Assembly: GCA_015056085.1 (NCBI GenBank)
Contig: SVHA01000004.1
Span: 62,001 to 126,000, forward strand
Direction of reading: 5' to 3'
DNA: 64,000 bases
From: Clostridiales bacterium
Lineage (GTDB): Bacteria > Bacillota > Clostridia > Christensenellales > Aristaeellaceae
In this document: piece by piece, positions 16,635 to 25,964 of the stretch
How positions within the stretch are numbered: position 1 is the first letter of the stretch
Layout: every line of letters begins with the position of its first letter
Position numbers and translations under genes: made by a program
The notes under the pieces: model-generated
Seen by the model: only the letters and a program-made list of their open reading frames with translations
What the model was told of the DNA's origin: nothing
Databases searched by the model: none

Positions 16635-17985
16635 TACCCTATCCATGCCCCTGCCGGAGGACATTCTCAAGCGCAAGTGGGCCGGTGATCTCTCCGGCGC
16701 GCTGGCGGCCATTGGGCTGCGCCTGCAGGAGGAGTTGCCCCTGATGCTGCGCCAGCGGCTGGAAACGGAAGCGGAGCGCATCCGCCGCCTGCCCACCCAG
16801 TATCCCTGGAACAGGGAGCAGGCCATTGCCAAAATGCAGGAACTGGTGGCTGATTTCACCGCCGATGAATTCGACGCCCTGGAACTGGCAGGCAAAATCG
16901 ACTTTATTTTCATTGAGGGGGAAAAGCGGTACTTCCTGCGCTTCCACCGTACGCTGGAAAAGTATCCTGACATGATGGCCCGCATGGGCAAGACCGTGGA
17001 CGGCAAGTCGCCCTGGCTGGATCCCATGATCGAAAAGATCCGCACAAACGGCTCCCTTTCCTATCGCATTGAAATGGAAACCGCCGTGTATCCCTCCGAT
17101 GACGCCTTCCAGCCCGGCGTGTATCGGGCGTGGCTGCCTTTCCCCATCCCCTGCGCCCAGCAGAGGGACATCCGCCTGCTGGAAGGCACGCCGGATGAAA
17201 TCGCCCCGGAAACCGCTGTCGCCCGCACGGCGTATCAGCAGAAGGAATGGGCAAAGGGCGACAAGTTCGCCATCCGCTACGATTACATCAGCACCATCCG
17301 CTACGCCGACCCCCTGCATCAGATAGCGCCTGAAGCGCCGCTGTACCCGGATGAACTGCCGGTAACGCCCGCTGATCTTGCGGAAGAAGGCGCCTACATC
17401 CGCTTCACGCCTTACCTGAAGGCGCTGGAAGCGGAACTGTCTGCCGGCGCTGCCTCTGATGCTCAAAAAGCCTGGCGGTACTACGAGTTCATCACCACGA
17501 AGGTGAAGTATTCCTTCATGCGGGATTATTTCCAGATTGATGACCACGGGGAATACTGCGCCGTGAACGCCAAGGGCGACTGCGGCCTGCAGGCGCTGCT
17601 GTTCATCTGCCTGTGCCGCATTGGCGGAATCCCCGCCCGCTGGCAAAGCGGCTTGTCCATTGATCCCAACTACAGCGGCAGCCACGACTGGGCGCAGTTC
17701 TATCTGTCCGGCTGGGGCTGGCTGTTCTGTGATCCGTCCTTTGGCGGCGGCGCATATCGCAACGGCAATCCTGTGCGCCATGCCTTCTATTTCGGCAACC
17801 TTGACCCCATGCGCATGGCCGCCAACCGGCAGTATCAGGCGCCCATCACTCCGGCAATGGAGCATTTCCGGGTGGATCCCTTCGACAACCAGTCCGGCGA
17901 ACTGGAACGCCCCGGCGACCCCGTGGGCCTCAATGGCCGTCAGGTGGACGGCGACGCCACGCTGGTGGGGAGGATGGAACTGTAA
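16615..17985 (+). CDS. transglutaminase-like (papain-fold) cytosolic protein
   Basis: 456 aa, no signal peptide. A helical N-terminal region (1-150) is followed by a transglutaminase-core domain: KGDCGLQALLFICLCRIGGIPAR with the catalytic Cys, GSHDWAQFYLSGWGW with the His, and FCDPSFG with the Asp complete the triad. Such proteins are proteases, cross-linking enzymes or inactive binders; no substrate is indicated. AGGAGG lies 6 nt before ATG 16615; longer frames upstream lack support. A hairpin chain and terminator form its 3' UTR. Confidence 0.82.
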   Translation: MKQTYIDTLSMPLPEDILKRKWAGDLSGALAAIGLRLQEELPLMLRQRLETEAERIRRLPTQYPWNREQAIAKMQELVADFTADEFDALELAGKIDFIFIEGEKRYFLRFHRTLEKYPDMMARMGKTVDGKSPWLDPMIEKIRTNGSLSYRIEMETAVYPSDDAFQPGVYRAWLPFPIPCAQQRDIRLLEGTPDEIAPETAVARTAYQQKEWAKGDKFAIRYDYISTIRYADPLHQIAPEAPLYPDELPVTPADLAEEGAYIRFTPYLKALEAELSAGAASDAQKAWRYYEFITTKVKYSFMRDYFQIDDHGEYCAVNAKGDCGLQALLFICLCRIGGIPARWQSGLSIDPNYSGSHDWAQFYLSGWGWLFCDPSFGGGAYRNGNPVRHAFYFGNLDPMRMAANRQYQAPITPAMEHFRVDPFDNQSGELERPGDPVGLNGRQVDGDATLVGRMEL

Positions 17986-18111
17986 GCAGGGGCTCCGCCC
18001 CTGCACCAGAGGGCTGCGCCCTCTGGACTCCTGCTTGTGGGGCTCCGCCCCACACCCCGGCAGGGGCCCCGCCCCTGCACCCCGCAAGGGCCATCGGCCC
18101 TTGACCCATCA

Positions 18112-18142
18112 CCCCAAGCCCTGACGGGCTTGGGGGATTTTC
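18112..18142 (+). terminator. terminator of transglutaminase-like gene
   Basis: Arms CCCCAAGCCC (18112-18121) and GGGCTTGGGG (18126-18135), then a T-rich tract. It is reached after about 120 nt of chained GC hairpins and the linker TTGACCCATCA. Confidence 0.8.
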
Positions 18143-18995
18143 TATTAGTGTGATTTTCCCTTGTTTATTGTTCGGTCAACTATCATCGGAGGGGGCTCCG
18201 AAGGGGTCCAGGGGGCGACCGGAAAGCCCCCTGGTTGCTGTGGGGAAAACGTGCAACAGGTATCGGATTAGAAACGGATAATCCTTTATCCAAGGTGAGG
18301 TTTCGCCCTCACGGGCGACCAAAGGGCTTTCCGATCGCCCTTTGGAAACCTTCGGAGTCCCATCTCTTGTTTAGGGTTGTAACCTGCTTGTTGGAGGAAC
18401 GGCTTTCCTTTGTTGCTTGCTCAAGATTGCCGGTAGGGGTCAAGCCGAAGGGGTCCAGGGGGCGATCGGAAAGCCCCCTGGTTGTACCGGCAAAGACATG
18501 AAATAGGCATCAGACAACAACCTCCACAACAGTTCCGGCGTGCGGCGCTCCGTCGCCGCACACGGACTCCATCGGGGCAACCCCGAAACGGGCCGCCCCC
18601 GCGAGGCGTTTGAGGGGCAGTCAACCCAATAACTCTCACAAGACCGGGGGAAAGGGGGGAGTCCAGAGGGGGTGTCTCCGGGTGGGATGAATTGAGACAC
18701 CCCCTCTGGCCCTCTTTGGTTCTTTCTCAGGCCTGAGAAAGAACATCCAACAAACGCTATCCCTTGTAAGGTGGGGCTCTGCCCCACATCCCGCCAAAGG
18801 GCTTTCCGATCGCCCTTTGGGATCCTTCGGCGCCCCTACGGATGAAGGGATATTAACTTGTAAGTAGAAGGAACGGTTTTTCCTTTGTTACTTGCTCAGG
18901 ATTGTCGGTAGGGGTCAAGCCGAGGGGGTCCAGGGGGCGATCGGAAAGCCCCCTGGTTTATCCGGCAAAGACAAGCCAAATCCATCAGACTACCC

Positions 18996-19035
18996 CAAAA
19001 CAAGAACACCCCGGAAATCCTTCGGGATTTCCGGG
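18996..19035 (-). terminator. terminator of GNAT gene
   Basis: Minus-strand arms CCCGGAAATCC and GGATTTCCGGG (19025-19035 and 19010-19020), loop of 4 nt, then TTCTTGTTTT. The chain of GC hairpins 19045-19205 lies between stop codon and terminator. Confidence 0.7.
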
Positions 19036-19211
19036 TGAAGGGTCAAGGGCCAATGGCCCTTGCGGGGTGCAGGGGCAGAGCCCTGCTGGGGTGTGGGGCA
19101 AAGCCCCACAAGCAGGAGTCCAGAGGGCGCTGCCCTTTGGCGGGGGTGTCGGGGGCGGCGCCCCCCGACCGGGGTGCAGGGGCAGCGCCCCTGGTGGGGC
19201 GGAGCTCCACA

Positions 19212-19826
19212 TCAATCCTCCCAGCCTCCGACCAGCGTCTCCGGATGGGAAAACATCAGCCGAATGTCCTTGCGGGGATTGACCAGCAGGTTCAGGTAGC
19301 CCTCTTCTTTGGTGCCCATGCGGGTGTCCATTGTCAGGCGGCGATAGGGCCGGAAGCCGCACTTTTCCTGCACCCGGCGGGATTGCCGGTTGAAGGCGTA
19401 GTATCCGCAGGTGAGGAAGTCCAGGTCGGCTACATTGAAAAGATAGTCGATCACCGCTTTGACGCCTTCCGGCATGAGGCCCTTGCCCCAGTGGGCTTTG
19501 CTGAGCACATAGCCGATTTCCCTGCCCTTGTAGGGGAAGAACTCGGACAGTTTGTCCTCCAGGCCGTACTTTTCCACACCCAGCGAGCCGATCACCTTCC
19601 CCGTTTCCTTCAGACACAGGGCGAACACCTTGTCCTCGGCGATGAAACTGTCCAGAATCCGCTGGGTCACTTCTCTGGATTCGTGATGGGGCCACCCCGC
19701 CATTTCTCCCACGCCCTCCACGGAAGCGTAAGCGAAGAAATCCTCCAGATCATCCTGAGCAAAAGCCCGCAGGAGCAGCCTGTCCGTTTCCAGGCGCAGG
19801 CCGCCAATGGAAAAGGGTGCGTTCAT
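19212..19826 (-). CDS. RimJ/RimL-type GNAT acetyltransferase
   Basis: 204 aa. LETDRLLLRAFAQDDLEDFF is the usual N-terminal strand-helix of RimJ/RimL-like enzymes; GREIGYVLSKAHWGKGLMPEGVKAVIDYLF contains the acetyl-CoA pyrophosphate-binding loop (HWGKGLMPE), and NRQSRRVQEKCGFRPYRRL is the conserved C-terminal helix. It probably acetylates a protein N-terminus or small amine. It lies 6 bp downstream of the aminotransferase gene, so co-transcription is likely. Confidence 0.88.
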   Translation of the reverse strand: MNAPFSIGGLRLETDRLLLRAFAQDDLEDFFAYASVEGVGEMAGWPHHESREVTQRILDSFIAEDKVFALCLKETGKVIGSLGVEKYGLEDKLSEFFPYKGREIGYVLSKAHWGKGLMPEGVKAVIDYLFNVADLDFLTCGYYAFNRQSRRVQEKCGFRPYRRLTMDTRMGTKEEGYLNLLVNPRKDIRLMFSHPETLVGGWED

Positions 19827-19832
19827 GGGGAT

Positions 19833-21002
19833 TTATGCCTCCTTGAGGACTTCCGCCAGGCGGCGGATGCCCGCTTCCAGATAGCGGCGCTGGGTGGCGA
19901 TGTTCACCCGCAGGAAGCCGTCGCCTTCCGGGCCGAAGAAGGTGCCGCCGGTGAAGGCAACGCCGGCGTCGGAAGTGCGCTGCATCAGTTCCTCGGTGTT
20001 CATGCCGTAGGCCCGCAGGTCCAGCCAGCCCAGATAGGTGGCCTCCATGGGCGTCAGCACCGCCTTGGGCAGCAGCCGGGCCACCAGTTCAGAAAGGTAC
20101 TTGCGGTTGCCGTCCAGATATTGCATCAGCCCTTCCAGCCATTCGTCGCCCTCGTTGTAGGCGGCGCGGGTGCCTTCCAGCGCAAAGATGTTGCCGCTGC
20201 GCACGCCGGTGAAAGCCTCCTGCTTGTGCAGTTTTTCCCGGATGGCCTCATCCTTGCACAGGCAGGTGGCCTGCTGAAGTCCCGCCAGGTTGAAGGTCTT
20301 GCTGGCGGCGCACAGGCAGATGACATTCTCGGAAGCCAGGCGCAGCATGGACACAAACTTGCCCGGCGCATAGACGAAATCAGCGTGGATTTCATCGGAA
20401 ATGAGGGGCACGTTGTAGCGCCGGAGGAGGGCCAGCAGCTGCTCCAGTTCCTCCTGCTTCCACAGGCGGGAGACAGGGTTGTGGGGGCTGCAGAGGATCA
20501 TCAGTTTGGCGCCGTTTTTCAGGTGCTCCTCAATGGCGGGGAAATTCATGTCATAGCCGCCGTCTTCCCGGCGAAGGAGGGGCGCAGAGAGCACCTTGCG
20601 CTCTGTGGCTTCCACGGAGAAGCGGAAGGGGCCGTACACCGGCGTCTGAATGATGACGCCGTCGCCGGGGTTGGTCAGGGCGAGGATGCCCAGTTTCAGA
20701 CCGGTCACCACGCAGGGGATCATCAGCAGATCCTCTTGGGACAGTTCCACCTGATGATGTCGCTGCCAGAAGTTGATAAGGGCGTCGAAATCGTCGGGCT
20801 CCACGCCGGTGTAGCCGTAAGTGCCGTGGGCGGCACGGGTGAGCAGCGCCTGCTGCACCGCCGGCGGGCTGGGGAAGTCCATGTCCGCCACCCACAGGGG
20901 AATCAGGTCCTCGCGGCCCCTCTGACGGGCCATGTCCCACTTTTCTGAGCGGGTGCCCATGCGGTAAATGCCTGCGTCGAAGTATTCGTGGTTGAATTTC
21001 AT
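19833..21002 (-). CDS. MalY/PatB-type PLP-dependent C-S lyase / aminotransferase
   Basis: 389 aa, fold-type I. The N-terminal FDAGIYRMGTRSEKWDM and LIPLWVADMDFPSPPAVQQAL are hallmarks of the MalY/PatB family; SPHNPVSRLWKQEEL and the PLP lysine in AASKTFNLAGLQQA follow. The family cleaves cystathionine or other cysteine conjugates, and MalY also acts as a regulator. One unusual feature is the SPHNPVSR block, where most relatives have HNPxGRxW. First gene of a two-gene unit with the GNAT enzyme. Confidence 0.9.
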   Translation of the reverse strand: MKFNHEYFDAGIYRMGTRSEKWDMARQRGREDLIPLWVADMDFPSPPAVQQALLTRAAHGTYGYTGVEPDDFDALINFWQRHHQVELSQEDLLMIPCVVTGLKLGILALTNPGDGVIIQTPVYGPFRFSVEATERKVLSAPLLRREDGGYDMNFPAIEEHLKNGAKLMILCSPHNPVSRLWKQEELEQLLALLRRYNVPLISDEIHADFVYAPGKFVSMLRLASENVICLCAASKTFNLAGLQQATCLCKDEAIREKLHKQEAFTGVRSGNIFALEGTRAAYNEGDEWLEGLMQYLDGNRKYLSELVARLLPKAVLTPMEATYLGWLDLRAYGMNTEELMQRTSDAGVAFTGGTFFGPEGDGFLRVNIATQRRYLEAGIRRLAEVLKEA

Positions 21003-21031
21003 TGGTGCCGCCTCCTGATATGATTGTGTGT

Positions 21032-21637
21032 TCAGCGGATGGGCCGGGACGCCTTCAGCACCCAGAATCCGCCGGATTTATCCAGTTTTTCCACCTGTGC
21101 AAAGAGGGTTTTGAGGTACTTCACGGCGCTTTCTGCGCCCTGCTGCTTGCGGATGACCAGATACAGCGCACCCTCGTCCGTCAATCGGGCAGCGGCGTCC
21201 GCAAACATCTGGTAAATCACCTGCTTGCCGGCCCGGATGGGCGGGTTGGTCACCACGGCGTCAAAGGTGCAGTCCATCACGGCGCTCATGCCGTCGCTTT
21301 CGATGATGCGCAGGCGGCCTAATACGCCGTTTCTTTCGCCGTTTTCCCGGGAAAGCTGCAGCGCCCGGCGATTGACGTCCGCCATGGTCACATGGCAGGC
21401 AGGATTCGCCTTGGCCATGGCAATGCCAATGGCGCCCCAGCCGCAGCCCAGATCCAGCACTTCGCCGGAAAGGGCGGGCAGTGCGTCCAGCAGCAGGCGG
21501 CTGCCCACGTCCAGTTCCCCCTTGGAGAAAACGCCCGCATCTGTCATGAAGTTCAGCCCATGCCCCCGATAGGGAAAGGCGCAGGGCACCGGCCTGGATT
21601 CACAGGTGGGGTCGGAGGTATAGTATTGTTCCTGCAT
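21032..21637 (-). CDS. RsmC-like class I SAM-dependent methyltransferase
   Basis: 201 aa. GEVLDLGCGWGAIGIAMAK is motif I, MADVNRRAL motif II, and VTNPPIRAGK the NPP motif of enzymes methylating nucleic-acid amino groups. The short form matches bacterial single-domain RsmC-like proteins that modify a guanine of 16S rRNA or a related target. ATG 21637 has GGAGG at 7 nt and follows the rsuA stop by 2 nt; the longer frame to 21703 overlaps rsuA. Co-transcription with rsuA makes an rRNA modification unit. Confidence 0.85.
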   Translation of the reverse strand: MQEQYYTSDPTCESRPVPCAFPYRGHGLNFMTDAGVFSKGELDVGSRLLLDALPALSGEVLDLGCGWGAIGIAMAKANPACHVTMADVNRRALQLSRENGERNGVLGRLRIIESDGMSAVMDCTFDAVVTNPPIRAGKQVIYQMFADAAARLTDEGALYLVIRKQQGAESAVKYLKTLFAQVEKLDKSGGFWVLKASRPIR

Positions 21638-21639
21638 GG

Positions 21640-22362
21640 TCAGCCTCCCATCTGCGCTTGCGACGTCAGCGCAGTCAGTTCTTCTTCGGTCAGTTCCCGC
21701 CACTGTCCGGGGGACAGGGCGTCATCCAGTTGCAGGGAGCCGAAGGTCTCCCGGTGGAGGGTCAGCACTTCCTTGCCCACGGCTGAGAACATTCTTTTCA
21801 CCTGATGGAACTTGCCCTCATGCACCGTGACCCGGCCCATCGTGCCGTCGCCGGGGAGAATCTCCAGCAGGGCCGGCTGGGCGTCAAAGTCGGAAAGGTG
21901 CAGCCCCTGTGCAAAAGCGGCAATATCGGCCTCTGTCAGAGGCACATCCACCTTGGCCAGATAGACCTTGTCCACATGGCGGGCGGGGGCTAAAAGGCGA
22001 TGATTCAGTTCGCCATCGGTGGTCAGCAGCAGCAGCCCTGTGGTGTCCTTGTCCAGCCGCCCCACAGGCATACAGCCGATGGCGGCATAAGCGGGGGGAA
22101 GCAGGTCCATCACGGTGGGCTGCTTTTTGTCCCTTGCGGCGGTGAGAAGCCCGGCGGGCTTGTGCAGCATCACATGGCGGGTGAGGCGGCTGTCCAGCGC
22201 TGCGCCGGAAACGGTCAGGGAAGCGTTTTCCCGGCAGGAAAAGCCGGGATCCCGCACGGGCGTGCCTTCCACGGTGACGGCGCCCTGGCGAATCATCTTC
22301 TGCACCTGAGAGCGGCTGCCCACCCCCAGCGTCACCAGATAGCGGTCTAAACGCATATTCAC
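21640..22362 (-). CDS. rsuA: 16S rRNA pseudouridine synthase (RsuA/RluB family)
   Basis: 240 aa. N-terminal S4 RNA-binding domain (MRLDRYLVTLGVGSRSQVQKMI) followed by the catalytic domain with GRLDKDTTGLLLLTTDGELNHRL, where the Asp of RLDKDT is the nucleophile. A GTG start at 22362 overlaps the previous stop (GTGA) and has GGGAGGA 9 nt upstream; ATG 22356 is an alternative. Whether the target is the single 16S site of RsuA or another position cannot be read from sequence. Confidence 0.9.
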   Translation of the reverse strand: MNMRLDRYLVTLGVGSRSQVQKMIRQGAVTVEGTPVRDPGFSCRENASLTVSGAALDSRLTRHVMLHKPAGLLTAARDKKQPTVMDLLPPAYAAIGCMPVGRLDKDTTGLLLLTTDGELNHRLLAPARHVDKVYLAKVDVPLTEADIAAFAQGLHLSDFDAQPALLEILPGDGTMGRVTVHEGKFHQVKRMFSAVGKEVLTLHRETFGSLQLDDALSPGQWRELTEEELTALTSQAQMGG

Positions 22363-23195
22363 GGCGCTGATTCCTCCCGGTTGGCGGCCTGACGGCTCAA
22401 GGCCGCCAGCAGCAGATTGCGAAGGGGAATCACCGGCATCAGCAGCACAAGGGCCGTCCCGGCTACCATGATGAGGCAGGGCACCGGGTCGGGCACTGCC
22501 AGCACGAAATCGCTCAGGAAAGCGTCTACCGCCGCCATGATGTCACGGACATAGGTGGAAACCGGGAAAAAGGTCGCAATGCCGAAGGGCACAAACAGCG
22601 CAAGGGACAAAAGGTGAATCCCCATGCCCTTCAGGCGCAGTTTCATGGTCAGGCGGACGTTGGCGGCCTGGCAGTGGCGGGTCATGCAGTGGAAGAAAAG
22701 CCCCGCGCAGATGGGCAGCAGCATCAGCAGATAAAACAGCGCCACCATTTTCACGCCGGTGAAGGCGTCGCCGCCGCCCAGTTTCACGATCATGGCATAG
22801 AGGGTCATGGCGTCCAGATCACCGGCGAAGGAAAAATACCCGGCAATCAGCGCCAGCATCATGGGCACGGCCCACAAAAGGGCGATCACGCCCCGCAGCA
22901 GTTTCCTGCCATATCCCGCAAGAGAAATCAACTTCGGGGACAGGGGGCACTGGCCCGCCAGGGCATCCTGCAGGCAACAGGCGGCGTTTCCCCGCAGGGG
23001 CAGCACCAGCAGCACATACATCACCGGGCACAGCCAGCACAAAAAGGCCGTTTCCGGCACGGCCATAAACAAAAGCGGCACAAAGGCCATGGCAGACACG
23101 CACCCAATCACCGCCATGGAGCCCATCAGGCTGCCAAAATGGCGGCGATACGCCTGCCAGGCGGCCATCAGCCCCGTTCCTTTCGTGGAGGTCAT
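22359..23195 (-). CDS. multi-pass membrane protein of unknown function
   Basis: 278 aa with about six hydrophobic segments; no motif I recognise. Hydrophobic stretches include MAVIGCVSAMAFVPLLFMAV, LWAVPMMLALIAGYFSF and CLIMVAGTALVLLMPVIPL. An arrangement of membrane segments with amphipathic loops resembles uncharacterised DUF975/DUF624-like proteins of Clostridia, but I cannot assign it. Head of the operon with rsuA and the methyltransferase, coupled by a 4-bp overlap. Confidence 0.75.
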   Translation of the reverse strand: MTSTKGTGLMAAWQAYRRHFGSLMGSMAVIGCVSAMAFVPLLFMAVPETAFLCWLCPVMYVLLVLPLRGNAACCLQDALAGQCPLSPKLISLAGYGRKLLRGVIALLWAVPMMLALIAGYFSFAGDLDAMTLYAMIVKLGGGDAFTGVKMVALFYLLMLLPICAGLFFHCMTRHCQAANVRLTMKLRLKGMGIHLLSLALFVPFGIATFFPVSTYVRDIMAAVDAFLSDFVLAVPDPVPCLIMVAGTALVLLMPVIPLRNLLLAALSRQAANREESAP

Positions 23196-23229
23196 ACAAA
23201 GAGGACTCCTCTCCCGTCATTCTTTCCCT

Positions 23230-23258
23230 ATTATACCTGACCCGGGCGGGAATTGCAA
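23230..23258 (-). promoter_or_regulatory. SigA-type promoter of membrane protein-rsuA operon
   Basis: On the minus strand TTGCAA (23253-23258), 17-nt spacer, perfect TATAAT (23230-23235). The -35 hexamer is self-complementary and is shared with the opposite promoter. Confidence 0.7.
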
Positions 23259-23282
23259 TTCCCCAGCGAACTGTGGTAAAAT
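23253..23282 (+). promoter_or_regulatory. SigA-type promoter of radical SAM gene
   Basis: TTGCAA (23253-23258), 18-nt spacer, TAAAAT (23277-23282), 32 bp before the start codon. Confidence 0.6.
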
Positions 23283-23314
23283 CAGGAGGAATCGCTCAAC
23301 AAAGGAGATTTTTC

Positions 23315-24967
23315 ATGCGCCTGACGCTTACAGGGCTTTCCAGCCAGTATATCCACCTGCCGCTGGCGCCCTTCTGCCTGAAAAAAGCGGTGGAGAAAAA
23401 CTGTCCCGATGTGGAAGTGACCCTCTGCGACCTGAATATCAACGACCCCCAGGAAGACCTGCTGGAGCGCATCCTGCACACAAAGCCCGATGCTGTGGGC
23501 GTGTGTATGTACATCTGGAACAGGGAGCAGGCGGTGCGGCTGATGCGGCGCATCCGTGCTGTAAGCCCGGAAACCGTGCTGATCGCAGGCGGCCCGGAGG
23601 CCACCTGGTCGGCGGAGGAAACCTTCCGTCAGTGCCCGGTGGATTATCTCATCAGGGGCGCCGGGGAAGAGGCCCTTCCGGCGCTGCTTAACGGGCTGAT
23701 GTGCCATGAGGAAATCAAAAACATCCCCGGCGTGTGTATCCGCCGGGGGGATGGATATGTGGATGGCGGCGTGGCGCCCGCCCCTGCGCCCCGGTCGGAC
23801 ATTTATGACGACCTGTGGCAGGAAATGCGTCAGGGCCGGATGATCTACGCCGAAACCAGCCGGGGCTGCCCCTTCTCCTGCGCCTTCTGCCTCTCCGGCC
23901 AGAAGGAAAAAGTGCGCTTCATGCCTAAAGAAGAAGCCCTTGCCATGCTGATTCGTCTGGGGCAGGCGGGCTGCGACACGGTGAAACTCATCGACCGCAC
24001 CTTCAACTGCGACAGGGAGCGGACATACTTCCTGCTCTCCGGACTGATGGACGCCCACGCCCGGGGCGAAATCAGCAGTGTGTGCTATCATCTGGAAGTG
24101 GCGGCAGACCTGTTCGACGACAAAACGCTTGATCTGCTGAAAACCGCCCCGGCGGGGCTGTTTCAGATGGAAGCGGGGCTGCAGTCCTTTCACCCGGAAA
24201 CCCTCGACGCCTGCCATCGCCGCACGGACATGGCGCTTTTGCAGGACAGGCTCCGGCGGCTGATTGCACCGGGAAACGTCCACCTGCACATTGACCTGAT
24301 CGCCGGTCTGCCCGAGGAGGACTACGCCACCTTCCGGGACTCCTTCAATCAGGCGTGGGAACTGCATCCCCATCAGCTGCAATTAGGCCGGCTGAAGCTG
24401 ATTCACGGCAGTGCCCTCCGGGCGCAGGACTGGGGTCAGCGCTACGCCCCCGACCCGCCCTACGAGGTGCTGTCCACGCCGTGGATTTCCTATGAGGAAC
24501 TGCAGAAACTTCAGCACTGTGCTGAAGCGGTGGAGCGGCTGAAGAATTCCGCCCGGTTTGAAGAAACCCTGCGCCTGGCCCTGAATACCTTGCCCCTGAC
24601 GCCCTTTGACCTGATGATGGCTCTGGGGGAAAAGATGGCACAGCGGCAGGGTCGCTGGAGTCTTGACGCGCTGACTGAAATGGTGCATGGCGCCCTGCTG
24701 GTATGGCAGGTGCCCGCTGACCAACTGCGGGACGCCATGGTGACGGATCGTCTGGCGACGGACAACACGGGGTATCTTCCGCCCTTCCTCCAGCGCCCGG
24801 AGGACAAGCCTGCCCTGAAATCCTGGCGGGAAGCCCACCCGGAACACAAAAAAGCCCGCCTGGCGCTGCTTTCAGACGGGCAGGGGGTGCTGATTGCTGA
24901 ATGGAGTGAGAAACATCCGGTGACAGGGAGAGGCATTGTGGAGAAAACTGTTTTGTTGCAGGGGTGA
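23315..24967 (+). CDS. B12-binding-type radical SAM protein (DUF4080 family)
   Basis: 550 aa. An N-terminal Rossmann-like cobalamin-binding region (1-135) precedes ETSRGCPFSCAFCLSG with the CxxxCxxC cluster ligands, a radical SAM barrel to about residue 370 (SSVCYHLEVAADLF, MEAGLQSFHPETL, HIDLIAGLPEEDYATF), and a C-terminal DUF4080 region. The B12-binding half lacks a clear DxHxxG motif, so cobalamin may not be bound through His. The substrate is unknown in the family. Strong ribosome binding site AAAGGAG. It ends in its own terminator, then repeat block 4. Confidence 0.85.
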   Translation: MRLTLTGLSSQYIHLPLAPFCLKKAVEKNCPDVEVTLCDLNINDPQEDLLERILHTKPDAVGVCMYIWNREQAVRLMRRIRAVSPETVLIAGGPEATWSAEETFRQCPVDYLIRGAGEEALPALLNGLMCHEEIKNIPGVCIRRGDGYVDGGVAPAPAPRSDIYDDLWQEMRQGRMIYAETSRGCPFSCAFCLSGQKEKVRFMPKEEALAMLIRLGQAGCDTVKLIDRTFNCDRERTYFLLSGLMDAHARGEISSVCYHLEVAADLFDDKTLDLLKTAPAGLFQMEAGLQSFHPETLDACHRRTDMALLQDRLRRLIAPGNVHLHIDLIAGLPEEDYATFRDSFNQAWELHPHQLQLGRLKLIHGSALRAQDWGQRYAPDPPYEVLSTPWISYEELQKLQHCAEAVERLKNSARFEETLRLALNTLPLTPFDLMMALGEKMAQRQGRWSLDALTEMVHGALLVWQVPADQLRDAMVTDRLATDNTGYLPPFLQRPEDKPALKSWREAHPEHKKARLALLSDGQGVLIAEWSEKHPVTGRGIVEKTVLLQG

Positions 24968-25024
24968 ATTCTTGCAGCGGGTCATACCCGCAGTTTCCGC
25001 AGGCTCCCCACCGCCTGACGGCGG

Positions 25025-25049
25025 AGCCCCCTCCCGGAGGGGGCTTTTT
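25025..25049 (+). terminator. terminator of radical SAM gene
   Basis: AGCCCCCTCC and GGAGGGGGCT arms around a short loop are followed by TTTTT. Unlike most block-bordering terminators, it is not of the CCCCAAGCCC type. Confidence 0.85.
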
Positions 25050-25328
25050 GTTTGTGCCAAACTAAGACTACTTGCATCCGAAGGTTTCCAAAGGGCGATC
25101 GGAAAGCCCTTTGGTCGCCCGTGAGGGCGAAACCCCACCTCGCATAAAAGAATAGCATGAAGAAAAAACCTACATACAAACAATCCCCCAAGCCCTTGGA
25201 CTTGGGGAAATGGGTCAAGGGCCAAATAAGACTACTTGCATCCGAAGGTTTCCAAAGGGCGATCGGAAAGCCCTTTGGCGGGGTGTGGGGCAGAGCCCCA
25301 CCTTGCAAGGGGTAGTGCTTGTTGGGCG

Positions 25329-25914
25329 TTCTTTCTCAGGCCTGAGAAAGAACCAAAGAGGGCCAGAGGGGGTGTCTCAATTCATCCCACCCGGAGACAC
25401 CCCCTCTGGACTCCCCCCTTTCCCCCTGTCAATACTGGTTATTGAGTTGACTGACCCTCAAACGCCTCGCGGGGGCGGCCCGTTTCGGGGTCGCTCCGAT
25501 GGAGTCCGTGTGCGGCGACGGAGCGCCGCACGCCGGAACTGTTGTGGAGATTCTTGTCTGATGCCAGTTTCTTATCTTTGCTGGGGCAACCAGGGGGCTT
25601 TCCGGTCGCCCCCTGGACCCCTTCGGTCTGCATTCTTGTAAGTAGACTTTACCGCAAGTAAAAAAACCGTTCTCTCAACAAACAGGTTAATACTTCTCCA
25701 TCCGAAGGGGGCCCGAAGGTTTCCAAAGGGCGATCGGAAAGCCCTTTGGTCGCCCGTGAGGGCGAAACCCCACCTTGCATAATAGAACATTATGAAAGAA
25801 AAAACCTACATACAAACAATCCCCCAAGCCCTTGGGCTTGGGGTGATGGGTCAAGGGCCAAATAAGACTACTTGCATCCGAAGGCTTCCAAAGGGCGATC
25901 GGAAAGCCCTTTGG
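25329..25914 (+). repeat. tandem duplication, copy 1
   Basis: Practically identical to 26016-26600; the difference I can see is one C in a C-run (near 25415). Further similarity extends leftward so that the duplicated unit is 636 bp from one TAAGACTACTTGC to the next. Confidence 0.85.
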
Positions 25915-25964
25915 CGGGGTGTGGGGCAGAGCCCCACCTTGCAAGGGGTAGTGCTTGTTGGATG

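Larger units (their letters stand above)
17986..19211. repeat. composite intergenic repeat block 3 (core in reverse orientation)
   Basis: No credible gene. Between two convergent genes. Left: GC hairpin chain and terminator of the transglutaminase gene. Core, reversed relative to blocks 1, 2, 4 and 6: loop hairpins with CCAGGGGGC arms (18215 and 18456 areas) and CCAAAGGGC arms (18311 area); conserved GTGCGGCG hairpin as reverse complement (18527-18573); CCAGAGGGGGTGTCTC hairpin (about 18663-18709); 24-nt palindrome (18720-18743); loop hairpins near 18795 and 18928. Right: terminator and hairpin chain of the GNAT gene. Confidence 0.85.

Noticed and set aside
23273..23314. Longer radical SAM start upstream of 23315
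   Set aside because: AAAGGAG lies directly before 23315, and the upstream extension overlaps the promoter.
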